Of a DNA stretch of 64,000 bases, positions 23,358-34,509 are shown piece by piece. Under the pieces are notes generated by a model. It searched no databases, had not been told where the DNA came from, and saw nothing but the letters and a program-made list of their open reading frames with translations. A program made the position numbers and the translations under genes. The stretch is from the NCBI GenBank assembly GCA_015178975.1, contig WHVD01000045.1:310001-374000 (forward strand), in the 5' to 3' direction. How positions within the stretch are numbered: the stretch's first letter is position 1; each line of letters begins with the position of its first letter. This DNA comes from Hysterangium stoloniferum. Its lineage: Eukaryota; Basidiomycota; Agaricomycetes; Hysterangiales; Hysterangiaceae.

Positions 23358-23536
23358 GGAGAGAAATAAAAGAAAGAATTAATGAATGATAATCCGTGAA
23401 AGGATGCGAAATTTTAGATACTGTACTGACAGAGATGTTGTAGGAAACAAAAGGCGTGCGACTCCTTCATACGCTCGGCTGGACGTTGAGTGCCGAACTA
23501 CTCCCGGCACGCAGGGATCGTGCGGCACTCGATACT
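23358..23536 (-). repeat. 5' terminal repeat A1 of the DIRS element
   Basis: About 179 bp matching 17343-17520 with few differences; the A1 copy has a short extra piece (ATACGCTCGGC) near 23470. Host exon C of BCDE copy 5 resumes at about 23537. Confidence 0.8.
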
Positions 23537-24094
23537 ATTCTTGGCTTTGGTCTTCTTTTTCTGCCCCGGCATTTATTGGTCAGATAGAGACAAATGTGAT
23601 TATGTCATTACGTTTTAGTCAAGTCACCGCTGCACACCAACTTTGATGAGGTTGCATCAACATTTATCATTGTTTATAACGAATATACTCAGTCGACGTA
23701 AGGGTGATTCGACTGAGGTATGGGTGTGTAACTGTCATAGTTAAATACTCTTCGGTTAACGTGCGGCTGAGATGGTAATACGTGTGTTCTAAGGTACGGT
23801 ATGGCTGGGTACTGTCATATAAGCTTGATACGGGATGGGACGGTGTTGTTTAGTGTCGTTGTGTAAGTGTAACTTAAGCTTAGGCGCACGAGTCTATTTC
23901 AACATTGTTGGATTTTGGGAATCTGATATGCAAGCAACAAGGGGCACGGACCATACGCCTATATTAGTAAGCAGTTACTAGGCGTATACATATAAGGACG
24001 ATACATGTATTGTCGTCCTTATCCGTTGTAACGAGACTCACTTCGTATTCCAACAATCATAAACATCGCCCGTTCTCTATCAGAATTTCATTTT
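23537..24094 (+). pseudogene. BCDE family gene, copy 5, exon C continuation
   Basis: Continues the copy cut at 17130, with the DNA for SLYNALVKSPLH and DEVASTFI, shortened relative to other copies. It is split by the solo LTR 23671-24055. Family similarity ends near 24094, at which point single-copy-looking sequence begins. Confidence 0.5.
23671..24055 (-). repeat. Solo LTR, copia-type
   Basis: 385 bp, TGTTTATAACG...TATTCCAACA, with ATCAT on both sides (23666-23670 and 24056-24060). The empty site CATTTACCATAAACATCGCC is in copy 3 near 12787. It carries one CTCAGTCGA...TCGACTGAG stem close to one end, followed by GTATGGGT, as in the solo LTR at 14508. Confidence 0.8.
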
Positions 24095-24600
24095 GTAATA
24101 AGCGAAGATAAGGCATCGGCCACCGCCGTGGCACTCCACGTTCGGAATTTCAGGCCCTCCCCCGGAGTAGTTCTAAGATGGCTTCAAACGGTCTATAAAA
24201 CGCACCTTCGACATCTCCTACAGTCCAACAACGACAGCGAATTTCATTTACCTCTGTGTCAAGCTCGTTGTACAAGAAGGTCAGCAAGTCGTTGCCCACT
24301 TCTATACTTCACGTAGAATCAACGCTGGTACAACACTATCCTGTATCATCTTCAACTTCCAATTACTGCTGCCCACCATCTATACCTGCTGGTATCCAAA
24401 ATGTCATTTTAAAAGTCACCTGGAAATCGATCGGCTCTATCGGCAAAGGCCAGTCAACTCCAGGCTGCGAAGACTCTACTCAAGACCTTCCCCGTGGTGC
24501 CTCCCCGTCTCCAACCTTACCAAAGGATTTTGATTCATCCAAAAATATCTCGTGAAATACCAACAATATTTCCTGAAACACCTCTCGGTATGTAGTCTAA
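24095..24600 (+). other. Non-repeat segment with weak plus-strand open frames
   Basis: Not related to the duplicated modules. There are overlapping open frames, among them 24256-24555 (99 codons, no recognised domain) and a stop-free stretch ending near 24590 with PVVPPRLQPYQRILIHPK. This could be an exon of a host gene with introns, but no start, splice pattern or family is convincing. Confidence 0.2.
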
Positions 24601-24611
24601 TGTCTTTTTCA

Positions 24612-25257
24612 TTACGATGATTTTGTGGAGTCACCGCTAACATGCGAGACAGATGAGTCCATTACGCCACCACCACCACTATACGACGACAAGAGAAGCT
24701 CAGGAGAAATGTATGCTATTTGGCTTGCCAATCGGGACGTTGCGCACAAGTGATGAGAGGATGCACCTAATTCCGATTGACGACTTCTGAGTTGTATCTC
24801 AAGGGGAGGTATGAAGGACTCACCGGGAACCGTTGAAGAATTATCCTCAGGGCTATTCACAATTTGCAGGGGAGTATCTTCATTTGTTCCATCTAGGAAC
24901 TTGGCATGGCCATGATCTACATCCAATGACAACATATCAATTAATGGAACCAATAGTAGACTCAGTCACTCATGAGAAATTGTCGAATAAATGATCCGCT
25001 GCGCCATCAAGAGGTGGTAAGGATAGGTCTCAAGAATATAGCAGCAGGTCAGTGGTTGACCCAGAATTGAAAGTATGTCTATGTGTGACCACTCCGTGCA
25101 AATAAAAGGGGATTGACGCCTTCCGTCCCGTGTCACCGACCCTATTGTCCGAATCATCCCTTGATTCTTCATACCGGTTATTAGAGGATTTTGTCGATAC
25201 ATCGTACCACAAACAAGATGGAGACAATTCGATAAATTTCTGGAGTGAGTCATTCAA
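24612..25257 (-). CDS. Possible hypothetical gene, two open segments
   Basis: Two minus-strand open segments lie in series: 25257-25030 (75 codons, acidic and serine-rich, with DDSDNRVGDTGRK) and 24953-24612 (113 codons, with PLEIQLRSRQSEL and a glycine run SGGGG). They may be exons of one gene, but I could not find a clear GT-AG intron between them. No domain recognised. The region is absent from the other repeat copies here, so it may be host sequence outside the repeat family. Confidence 0.25.
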
Positions 25258-25399
25258 ATCTTGCTTTGTCTATAACTATATCAAGGTGTGTAACTAGGCC
25301 ACTTGACCTTTTGTGGAACAGAGTCACCAGGGACACTTTTAAACGTTCCCTACTCCAATATCGTTGAGAGATTACACTATGGCTCTCAGAATTTCAGTA

Positions 25400-26100
25400 A
25401 GCACCGCAATTGAGTGCGTTCGGTTGACTGGATTCCATTCCAATTGCCATGTTTGAATTATTTCAGTTAGAGGAGTAACGAAACAATCATTTGAGTCGAT
25501 CTAATATTAAGGAACTCTTCTACAAGGTACGTCGGACTCTTGAACATTAATTGTCGTTACCTGTTCCTTCCTATGCGTAGTCGTCAAACCTTTCACTGAT
25601 ATGTCGGTAGCATTGACGAATTCGACTTATGTCTCCATTTAAAGCCCCGGAACATAACTATGAGGGTTCCAGGCCGTTTTATCAAAAATAATACTGATGA
25701 GTTAGTCACCGCAATCATGCTAGCCAAGGAGAAACCGCTAGATGTCACCTTTAACATTGGCGAGGACTCACAGTACCTCACAATCCTCAATCTGCTTTCC
25801 CATCATCTAATCACATCTAACAGAGTTGCTGCATTATGCGCCGAAGAAATAATCGGGGTTACTCTGATCCTGATAGCTAGATCTTCCGACCATGGTCTCG
25901 CGTGTCCCACGGTGCACAGCTTCAATACCATCGCCATTCTCGTTTCTCTCCTTGTACATTGGGACGTGATCCGCGGCTCAATCAACGAAGCATCCATGAT
26001 CGACTATGAAGGTCTAGTCCTCGCTGTCAATGCCTTCTGATGCATCGTCGCCACACCACTCACCGGTGCGTCCGTGTCGTCTAATTTTAACATGGCCTCA
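25400..26100 (+). pseudogene. Module F copy (open frame 25660-26040)
   Basis: 126 codons starting MRVPGRFIKNN, then ELVTAIMLAKEKPLDV, then AEEIIGVTLILIA and HSFNTIAILVSLLVHWDVIRGS. The last part is related to exon E (ACTTVRSLDTIAILVSLL), so F and E appear to descend from a repeated unit. Upstream, the DNA still encodes a SFLCVVATP-like block out of frame with the ATG. A TGA follows NAF, and the CIVATPLTG motif lies just beyond it, as in the 57676-58149 copy. Function unknown. Confidence 0.45.
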
Positions 26101-26577
26101 GTTTTGATTTAATATGGATGCCCATCTCGATCGATTCCCCTTGATTTTCAACCCTCTCTCTTCACATTTCAACATGACAACATTTCTGTCGTTCACCCGA
26201 ATCTTATCTTCAAAATCCATTTTCAATCTCCAGGGTCGGTGATCTTATAGCCCAAAACCTCGCAATAAACAAGGGCCTTTAACCCGTATTCAATATCGTG
26301 GTGGATGGAATAAACATAAACATGACATGCTTCAGGGGTCGTATTCATTTTTCGACGTAGTAATCACTGTATTGGAAATTTGTCGCCTTGCCAACCTTCT
26401 TCAATGATAACACGGTGCTGCTCTCCACTCACATCAACTTGGGTAGTTTCCTTGCTTGTGGAGTCCTTAATACACTATCTTCACCATCTTTTCTCTTGCA
26501 TATTGTCTTTCATTTGTGCATGACATTACCTCACCAGTCCATTTCTTAACTTTTATGAGTCTCCTATCCAGCTTCTA
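26101..26577 (+). other. Repeated spacer with no gene called
   Basis: Matches 31790-31880 and 32219-32590 directly, with about 350 bases missing here relative to that copy. Some short open frames (one beginning MTTFLSFTRILSSK at 32219) are shared, but none is convincing as a gene. Confidence 0.35.
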
Positions 26578-27174
26578 TTGTGTTGCATCCACCAAGATGC
26601 ATGGTTTCGAGATATTGCCGGCGCTGTATTGAGGGTTTCATTGGGCGACATACCCATGCATATAGCCTCATTTACACTTCATCTTGATTGGTACACGTCG
26701 AACTCACTGTCTCGGAGTATTGGCTCCTTGGAAACCTTCTTCAACGACAGCACGCTTCTCACCGATCACATCAACCAGCTGAATGTGGTTTCTTCGTTCA
26801 TTGGGCCCATCGTACGGTACGTTCACTATATTTTATCTTCCAGCACCGTCTTACATCCACCCACGCAACTGTCCTGCCAGTCTCATTCTGACCCACACGA
26901 GCCCAGATTGGGTTATCCTAGCGTCTGGCGAAAAAGTAATCGAGTTGACTATGAAGCTGATAGCTGGATCTTCCGAGCCAGAATCTGCGTGTACCGCAGT
27001 GCGCAGCGTCAATACCATCGCCATTCTCGTTTCCCTCCTGCCACATTGATTATGCGCGGCACGGCCAACGACAAATTTTTCAACTCCTTGCTTAAACCTT
27101 TAGATTTCACAGCGCGTTCCTTCCTTTGCGTAGTCACCACACCTTCCACTCGTGTGTCGGTACGGTCTAATTAG
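26578..27174 (+). pseudogene. Exons D and E of a BCDE copy
   Basis: Exon D 26597-26816 is 220 nt and open (IHQDAWFRDIAGAVL, TFFNDSTLLTDHINQLNVVSSFIGPIV). The donor is G|GTACGT. The proposed intron 26817-26901 is 85 nt with a branch-like TCTGAC and acceptor ACGAG. Exon E follows in frame (PDWVILASGEKVIELTMKLIAGSS) but stops early at 27049, probably by a one-base loss. A read-through frame to 27174 also exists but is not the conserved one. Exons B and C are missing upstream. Confidence 0.5.
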
Positions 27175-27179
27175 ACCCC

Positions 27180-28163
27180 CCTATTGGTGTTGAAGGCACA
27201 TGGTTGCCCTGACAAAGGTCTTACACCATCGATTGGAAACACTGTCTAATTATTTCTCTTCGATGATGCCGACACATCTCAACCAAACCAGGATTGCAGC
27301 CGGGGTTGCAGATGTTATAAATCTATATGGTTTGAACCTATGTAAGAATTATATAGTCACTTTTCATTATCGCCGCGAGCTCCTCAGTTGTCCCCATAAA
27401 TGTGTTGAATACATTTGCACTAGCCGTGATTAGACTAACATTAGCATTTTAAAGTAAGGTATCACTGGAGGTCTGAAAAAGGTCTCCCCCACCCCAATTC
27501 GACGCATGTCTCGTTCAGGCTCATCATACCTTCAAGGTAATAATGTTCAATCGACAAGATCCATGATCTTCCCACCAAGGGCCTCCACACCGTACAAGTG
27601 AATGTGCTGGGCGAATTCCTTAAACTAATTCTCTTCCACTGAAAACTTGACAATAAAGCTGCCATAGGCCGAGAAAATATAAGAGCGCATACAGTCACTT
27701 TTCGCCGCCGCCGCGCGCTCTGCATGTTGCAGGCGTTGATGTTATACATGCCTTGAATACCCTTGCGGCCACCACCAGCGGCTAGACTGATGTCCTATTT
27801 ATCAATGACAATCATGTCAAACAGGAAGCAGACTTGAGAGTTGTATGACGCTACATAATTTGATACAATTTAGAAGCGAAGATCGTCACTTGAAATAGTC
27901 GCTGCGAGGATCTCTACACTGGTATTGAATATACCCCAATAACTACTCGCTGAAATCGCATCGCATATACTAGCAGTAACAATGTCAATCGAATACCATT
28001 ACGACGTCTCAAAGAAGGCCGTCCCACCATCCTTCTTGTGTCCTTTGTTTGGGAGACCAGGAAGCCGGGGGCCAAACTAATGAACACCATGATCAAGACA
28101 CCGACATTTCTTCACATGTCGTTAGCTTTCGCCTTGTATAAGAGAAAGGTAGCTCGTGGTCAT
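27180..28163 (-). pseudogene. Module G relic
   Basis: Degenerate minus-strand copy of G with recognisable SDCMRSYIFSAYGSFIVKFSVEEN, FKEFAQHIHLYGVEALGGKIMDLVD and GMMSLNETC segments in different frames. A matching copy is at 35190-36146. Confidence 0.4.
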
Positions 28164-28599
28164 GTCAGGCGGAATCCCATATCAACTAAGAGCTGAAGAA
28201 TACCCACGATCCGCCGCGTGGTCATTCCCCGGGATTTTTTGGTTTGGTCTGTTTCAATATTTCAGCCGTTATCGTCAAACTACAAGCCACGACGATTTAT
28301 TTTACTCCTATCCCGACAGTTCCCCTGCTGCTTCCATGTCAATTGACTGGAGTTCATTCCACCAATTGTCATGTTTGAATTATATCATTGCGAGTAGTAG
28401 CGAAAAAAATTCATTCGATTCAATCTAATATTAAAGGACTAGATCCGTGGCATTCTTGAACGTTAGTTGTCGTCCCCTGTTCCTTCCTATGCGTTAGTCT
28501 CTACACCTTTCACTGGTGTGTCGACACCGTTGACGAATTCGAATTACGTCTTCGTTTTCCGGAAAATACCCCCCGGAACATAATTATGTGGCTTCCACA

Positions 28600-29345
28600 C
28601 TGCTTCATCAAAACAATGCTAGTGAGTCCGTCGCCATAAGGTGCTCGCCAAGGAGACACAGCTAGATGTCAGCTTTGACATTCGCAAGGACCTACCGTGC
28701 CCCACAATCCTTAATCTACCTTACCATCGTCACATCTACCACCTACAGCCCTGGAAGAATAATATGAGCCTGGGGCGTCGCGGCGAACAGTTCACTGAGC
28801 AAGACAGAGAACAAAATATATTCACTTTCGACGGTCAGCCACCTCGGGAAAAATTGTCCTGAACCCCTCTTGGATATTGCCGCGGACGCGTCAACTATAG
28901 TCATCTTTCTTGCTTTTCTCAGACCTTTTGGAAGATGTAAGCCTCTTGATATGGCAAGGGCACACGAGGAATACAGTCCTCATTGGGGGGGATAAAAAAT
29001 TGTTTAAGGTAGAAATCGTGTGGTGGGATTATGATAGAATTGAATACGGATGGCCATTATTCAAGCAACAGCCGGCTTCAGTTTAATTCTCTCTGCACGA
29101 CTGTTGACAAACTGGGTGTTTCGCTGCCAAGGAGAGACAACTTACCATGACCCTTCGAGTATGGTTGGGATGCCAGGGCGTCCACGAACGGCACATCCTG
29201 TTTCACCCCGTATCTCAGTCATACTGCGGACTGGGGAATGGTCTCACAGCACCCCGGCTTGACGGGTTCCTGACCCAGAATTAAACTCTGGCAAGACTTG
29301 GCAGACTAATTCAACAGAGCATTGATTGAATGAGGTAGGGATAAC
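28600..29345 (+). pseudogene. Chimeric F/A module with a B exon 2 remnant
   Basis: Starts like F (ETQLDVSFDI), switches at a shared AATCTACCTT...CATCGTC into A-like sequence, then runs into a diverged B exon 2 remnant at about 29120-29340 (CQGETTYHDP, then a decayed DWGMIS block). The open frame 28641-28862 is shared with 36510-36854. Decayed. Confidence 0.4.
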
Positions 29346-29490
29346 TGAGCGTCAATAATTGAATTCACTCGAATACTCACGTCTTCGTAGACCCACGAAA
29401 TTCCTGAGCGTCGATTATTTTATCCCTGTTCTGGTGGTGTTCACTCTATATACAGCGGAGGGATCACACTGCCAAGGTCCTGACATCTTT

Positions 29491-31046
29491 GGGTTTGAGA
29501 GTTTAGATTTGACCGCACGTTCTTTCCTTTGCGTGGTCGCCACGCCTTCCACTCGTGTGTCGGTAGGGTCTAATTAGTCCCCCATATCCGTGCTGGAGGA
29601 ACATGGCTACCCTGACAAAGGTCTTTCACCATCAATTGGACACAATTCCTAATTATTTCTCTTTTGATAACGGACACATCTCAACCAAACCAGGAGGAGC
29701 CCAATAGCGTCCGCATATAGTCAATTTGTATTATCACGGCGAGATCTGCAGTTGTCCCCATACAGGTGTTGAATACATTTTGGGGCACTAGCCGTGCGTA
29801 GACTAAAATACGAATCATTAACAATACATGTTTTAAATAAGATATCGTTGAAGGTCTGACAAAGGCCTCCCTTGTCGCCAGTTCGATGCATGTCTCGTTC
29901 AGGATCATCATACCTTCAGGCCAGTGTTCAATCGACAAGATCCATAATATTAACACCGAGGGCCTTCACACCATGCGAGTCAATGTGTTGGGCGATTTTC
30001 TTAAACTAATTCTTTCCATTAAAAGCTTAATAATACAACTACCATAAATCGAGCAAATGTCAGAGCGCATACCGTCACTTTTCACCATTGCCGCGAGCTA
30101 TGCATGTTGCACACGTTGATGCCAGACATCCATTGAATACACCTGTGGGCACCACCTGTGGCTAGATTGACATCCTATTTATAAGTGACAATCATTTCAA
30201 ACAGAACGCGGACTTGAGAGTCCTATGAAGCTACAATTGCCATAGTTTAACAGCAAATATAGTCACATGTAATCATCGCTGTGAGGTTCTCTAGACTGGT
30301 ATTGAATATATTCCGAGGACTACCCATCGCCGAAATCACATCGCATATACTAGCGATCACAATTTCAATCGAACACCACTAGGACATCTGAAAGAAGGCG
30401 GTCTCACCGTTATTCTCGTGTCATTCTTTGGGAGAACAGGAAGCCGAGCCAAACCATTGTACAACACCATACCCACACTTCTTCACATTGTCGTGAACTT
30501 TCACCTTGGATAAGAGAAACATAGCTCGTGGTCATGTCAGGTGGAATGACATATTAACTACGAGCTGAATAATACCCACGACCCGCCGCGTGGAGCAGCC
30601 AATCCACGAGAAATCCTGTTTATGTTGTGTTTCAATGTTTCAGTAGGTACCGCCACACTACACGCCACGACAACTTATTTTACTCGTCATCCCGACATTT
30701 CCCCTACTGCTTCCATTGCGGTTGACTGGATTTCATTCCAATTGTCATTTTTGAATTATTTCATTTAGAGTAGTAACTAAACAATCATTTGATTCAATAT
30801 AATATCAAAGAACTCTTCGACAAGATACGTCGGACTCTTGAACGTTAATTGGCAGCACCTGTTCCTTCCTATGCGTAGTCGCTACACCTTTCACTGATGT
30901 GTCGGTAGCATTGAAGAATTTGAACTTAAGTCTCCATTTTCTGGAAAAGAATCCCCCAGAACATAACTATGAGGGTTCCAGGCCGTTTTATCAAACATAA
31001 TACTGGGGAGTTAGTCACCGCAATCATGCTAGCCAAGGAGAAACCG
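29491..31046. repeat. Direct duplication of 8876-10416
   Basis: About 1.55 kb reading nearly base for base with 8876-10416. It includes the exon E tail (SFLCVVATPSTRVSV), the convergent G relic (open piece 29956-29681 on minus) and the start of F. Beyond 31046 this copy continues as F, while the other switches to a different module. Confidence 0.75.
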
Positions 31047-31738
31047 CCAGATGTCAGCTTTAACATTGGCGAGGACTCATAGTACTTCACAGTCCTCAAT
31101 CTACTTTGCCATCGTCTCATCACATCGAACAGATTTGCTGCATTATGCGCTGACGAAATAATCGGGGTTGCTCTGATCCTAGTAGCTGGATATTCTGACC
31201 CTGGTCTTGCGTGTCCCACGGTGCGCAGCTTCAATACCATCGCCATTCTCGTTTCTCTCCTTGTACATTGGGATGTGATCTGCAGCTCAATCAACGAAGC
31301 ATCCATGATCGACTATGAAGGTCTAGTCCTCACTGTTAGAAAGCAAGACCTAAATATTGTAGCTCAGTCTCGTATAACGGTAGTGTATAACGGACTAGAT
31401 TAAGTACCTAAATATTGTAGCTAATACATTATTAGTATAAATATTTAGGCATTAATATTAAAGAGTTGCTCACCTCAGTCTCGTATAACGGTAGTGTATA
31501 ACGGACTGAGGTTTAGTGCGATAGGAAGCACGACTAATATATATCAAAAGAACAATAGAGATAGTAGAGACAATAAGGGATAGCAGTCCCATTGTGTGGC
31601 TAAAAATAGCCGTGCTATTTATCTCGGAGTTTGATGTTGTTCATGATGCTCGAATTCCAACACTCCTCCTCAGCGTGGACAATCTCGGAGTTTGATGTTG
31701 TTCATGATGCTCGAATTCCAACACTCACTGTCAATGCC
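30926..31738 (+). pseudogene. Module F copy split by an LTR
   Basis: F sequence with NITMRVPGRF, a stop in the middle block near 31080, then ADEIIGVALILVAG and HSFNTIAILVSLLVHWDVI-like sequence. It is interrupted at 31333 by the LTR remnant and resumes at 31729 with the DNA for the NAF end. Confidence 0.45.
31334..31723 (-). repeat. LTR remnant, copia-type, internal region lost
   Basis: Flanked by CTCAC at 31329-31333 and 31724-31728. On the minus strand: the first ~42 bp of an LTR (31723-31682), then a short internal remnant ending in the purine tract GAGGAGGAG, then a full LTR (31662-31334, TGTTGGAATTCG...TCTAACA). This reads as a 5' LTR start joined to PPT plus 3' LTR. It contains the duplicated stem block with an intron-like segment. 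Confidence 0.75.
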
Positions 31739-32600
31739 TTCTGATGCATCGTCGCTACACCTCTCACTGCGTGTCATCTGATTCTAACGTGGCTTCAGTT
31801 TTGATTTAATATGGTTGCCCAGGGGAAGCTCTTTCTCGATCAATTCCACTCGATTTTTAACCCTCTCTCTTCACATTTCAACTACATCGCCAGGAGCAGT
31901 CCTATTGATCTTTTCTTAAGTCGCTTTGTAACCGTATTCTCAAGCCACATAGTAGTATCATCCAATTTAAGAGCGCATACAGGTACCTTTTCCCTCGCAG
32001 CATGCTCTACAGCTCTTTTTCACACACATATTGAACATACTAAGTGCTAGTCGTGGCTAGAACCACATCGAGTTCATTAATGACCATCCCATCATATAGA
32101 ATACCGCTACCAAATCCCGAAGAAGTGCCGCCACCTCGGCTCCCACGTCACTTACCTAGGATCACACGAAGGAAGTCATTGAAGAATAACAAACAACAGT
32201 AGGAATAATCACTGAGCCATGACAACATTTCTCTCGTTCACCCGAATCTTATCTTCAAAATCCATTTTCAATCTCCAGGGTCGGGGATCTTATAGCCCAA
32301 AACCTCACAATAAACAAGGGCCTCCAACCCGTATTCAATATTGTGGTGGATGGAATAAACATAAATATAACATTCTTGGGGGGGAAATATTCATTTTTCG
32401 ATGTAGTAATCACTGTATTGGAAATTTGTCACTTTACCAACCTTCCTTAATGATAACACAGTGCTGCTCTCCACTCACATCAACTTGGGTAGTTTCTTCG
32501 CTCGTGGAGACCTTGATACATTAAGTTCACTATCTCTTCTCTTCCAGTATTATTTTTCAGTTTTTGCTTGACATTACCTCACCAGTCCATTTCTGATGCA
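31739..32600 (+). other. Intermodule spacer
   Basis: Non-coding, partly shared with 26041-26560. No convincing gene; several short open frames only. RC similarity to 57000-57420 places it just upstream of exon C-like sequence in both places. Confidence 0.35.
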
Positions 32601-32628
32601 AATGACTTGGAGACCACATTGACCACAG

Positions 32629-33135
32629 GTGTTGGCTCTCAAAGGAATAATTGCGGTTATACTGACTCCCTTCACCATTCTTGTTTTTGCATCGACATTT
32701 ATCATACAAATCGCCCAAAATGTATCAGCATTTGATCGTCAAGATACTTTACTCATTGGCGGGCTTGCGTATTTCATGGAAGCCATCTACCACGTGCGTC
32801 AGCAGTGTGTCGAAGAAGTCACTGCGATCATATACTACTTGCATTCTTGTTATAACAGTGCATCGTACCATCATACCTCATCCTGCTGACGAAAACCATT
32901 GTCGCCAGAATAGCCAGTAACGACGTTGAGTCAACCAAGATCCTATCCAGCTTTCATGGGTTGTATCCACCAAGATATACGGTTTCGACATGTTGCTGGA
33001 GCTGTATTCAAGATGATCGTGTGAAGCAATTTCAGAGCGCATACGATCACTTCTTATTCTCAATGCAGCTCTGTGCGGAGTCCGACGAAAACTGGATCGA
33101 TAATACTTTTGAATTTGTAGGGCTCGTGGACTAGA
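32629..33135 (+). pseudogene. Exon C-like module with C-terminal block
   Basis: Open frame 32629-32889 has ASTFIIQIAQN, FDRQDTLLIGGLAYFMEA and VRQQCVEEVTAI, clearly related to exon C, then stops. The following DNA encodes QFQSAYDHFLFSMQLCAESDENWIDNTFEFVGL in another frame. This copy lacks about 30 bases that the 37580-37991 copy has after FVGL. Confidence 0.45.
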
Positions 33136-33595
33136 TATATATCTTACAACCAATGATTATTCCCGGACCATTCTTGAACCAGCCCAAGACCAGGTGCGGC
33201 CTTTGCTACTGTCTTTGAAGGGAATTCCTGTCCTTTTCGGACTGGTACTAGCAGACCGAAGTTTTATTGTCGCCGAGAGTAATGCAAGTGGTATTCTGTT
33301 TTTCCTGCTACACTGAAGACTATTCCCCGGAGTCATTATATTATGATGCATTACCCCGGCAAGCATCGTATCTTCTGCCCACTTTGCGATGACAATAGGA
33401 TAGGCGATGATCAAGTTGGAAATTCGTATCAACTCACAGTACCGGATTAATTCCCTGAATGACAATCATTCAAAGCGAGAAAATAAAGGATGGATTGGGG
33501 CATCAAAATCAAGGCTGGGATTAACGCCCATCGTGTGGGACAGAAGGAGGACTGTCATGACCAGTCCCAAAGGGGGTGGAGAAACCAGAAAAAGG

Positions 33596-33681
33596 GGATA
33601 TATAAGCATTCCTAACTTGGTGAATTTGGACGTACCAGAGGAACTCTGCCTGCGATAGGGCACGTTGAGTGGGTCGCAATC
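33596..33681 (+). promoter_or_regulatory. TATA-like promoter of module A
   Basis: GATATATAAGC lies about 80 bases before the ATG at 33682. The same element is at 38456-38463 before the second intact A copy. Confidence 0.5.
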
Positions 33682-34059
33682 ATGGATCTACGTTGTCATC
33701 GTCGGGCTGAAGAGCCATGTCCACGCATCAAGAGTGTGAGCCTGGGGCGAAACATTCCACTCGGCATGACAGATAACAATAAGGCTAGGTGTAAAAAAGT
33801 ATTACCTGACATGGGGTTATGTGTGCAGTTTATTAATACAAATTTTGATGGACACACCACAATCGAAGATATTCCAAGTTTGACCCTTGCGTACCTCGAT
33901 AAAATCTACCATGAGAACTCTGGTCTTACCTTACTTTTTGTCTTCTTCAGACATTCTACAAAATTTAAGCTGTTTGATGTGGCAAGGGTACCTGAAGAAA
34001 CCACGTTGCTTGCCAGTAACCTGACTAGACTATCATTGACCCGGGTTTCTTCTCATTGA
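33682..34059 (+). CDS. Module A gene, intact ORF 1
   Basis: 125 codons, unrecognised. It starts MDLRCHRRAEEPCPRIKS and has a basic, Cys-containing N-terminus. The middle block is KARCKKVLPDMGLCVQFINTN, then YLDKIYHENSGLTLLFVFFRH with a hydrophobic stretch, and an end in SLTRVSSH. No signal peptide or known domain. It is nearly identical to 38539-38916, and both have a TATA-like box, so a functional small gene is possible. It lies about 450 bases upstream of a B module. Alternatively it is a first exon of something larger. Confidence 0.45.
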   Translation: MDLRCHRRAEEPCPRIKSVSLGRNIPLGMTDNNKARCKKVLPDMGLCVQFINTNFDGHTTIEDIPSLTLAYLDKIYHENSGLTLLFVFFRHSTKFKLFDVARVPEETTLLASNLTRLSLTRVSSH

Positions 34060-34509
34060 AAGTTTTGATAAAATTAACCAGGAAGCACGCAATCTCGCTG
34101 GATAAAGTTTTAGATTGGCAACGCCAGCTTGAATGTAGCACCCAGTGAGCATCACTCTGGAGTGCATTTATATTATCCTTGGCAATGCCACTTCTGGAAT
34201 GTCAGAAAAGCCGTATTGCAACTCTGACGCTCAATAATGCCAGAAATATTATGCAATGGGGTCACAATTGACTAAACTATATATTAAATGCTGTGTGAGC
34301 CTTGAGCAGAAGGCGTAATGAGGTAACTTAATGCATTGGAGCCTTTATGGCGGGTGAGGGGATGTTATTTACAAAGGCAGGGATGACAGGCTGTGGATCC
34401 TGCGTAGGCCCGGCCACAAGGCTGTACCTTGGTGGAATTAAATTTCCGACTGACTGCGGCATAAAAGCTCAGCATCTCGTTTGAGTGTAAGTACGACTGC
34501 TACCCACCA

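Larger units (their letters stand above)
17131..23536 (-). mobile_element. DIRS-like tyrosine-recombinase retrotransposon relic
   Basis: Fossil on the minus strand. Sense order: gag-like ORF (22714-21833) with a CCHC knuckle and a second Cys/His cluster near its end; the start of RT (LGLIPKPNSSTYRMIQD, about 21660-21494); RT and RNase H (about 20160-19011; LKWVDDFLAIRL, WWGDAS); then a tyrosine recombinase (about 18858-17600; LRGLENLQG, FWGLMHFGEV). The termini are split direct repeats, as in PAT-type DIRS elements. No target duplication, as expected: the empty site CTTATGACATTCTTGGC is seen at 12623. RT is split by a nested insert (20165-21488). Broken, with several interruptions, but structurally complete; younger than the duplications. 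Confidence 0.85.

Noticed and set aside
24256-24555. Plus-strand 99-codon ORF as a gene
   Set aside because: No domain, no promoter, and another frame is open in the same stretch; kept only as a note on the region.
33113-33125. Precise intron loss in the 33.1-kb copy relative to 37.97 kb
   Set aside because: About 30 bases are missing, but the ends do not match a GT-AG segment, so it is better read as a plain deletion.
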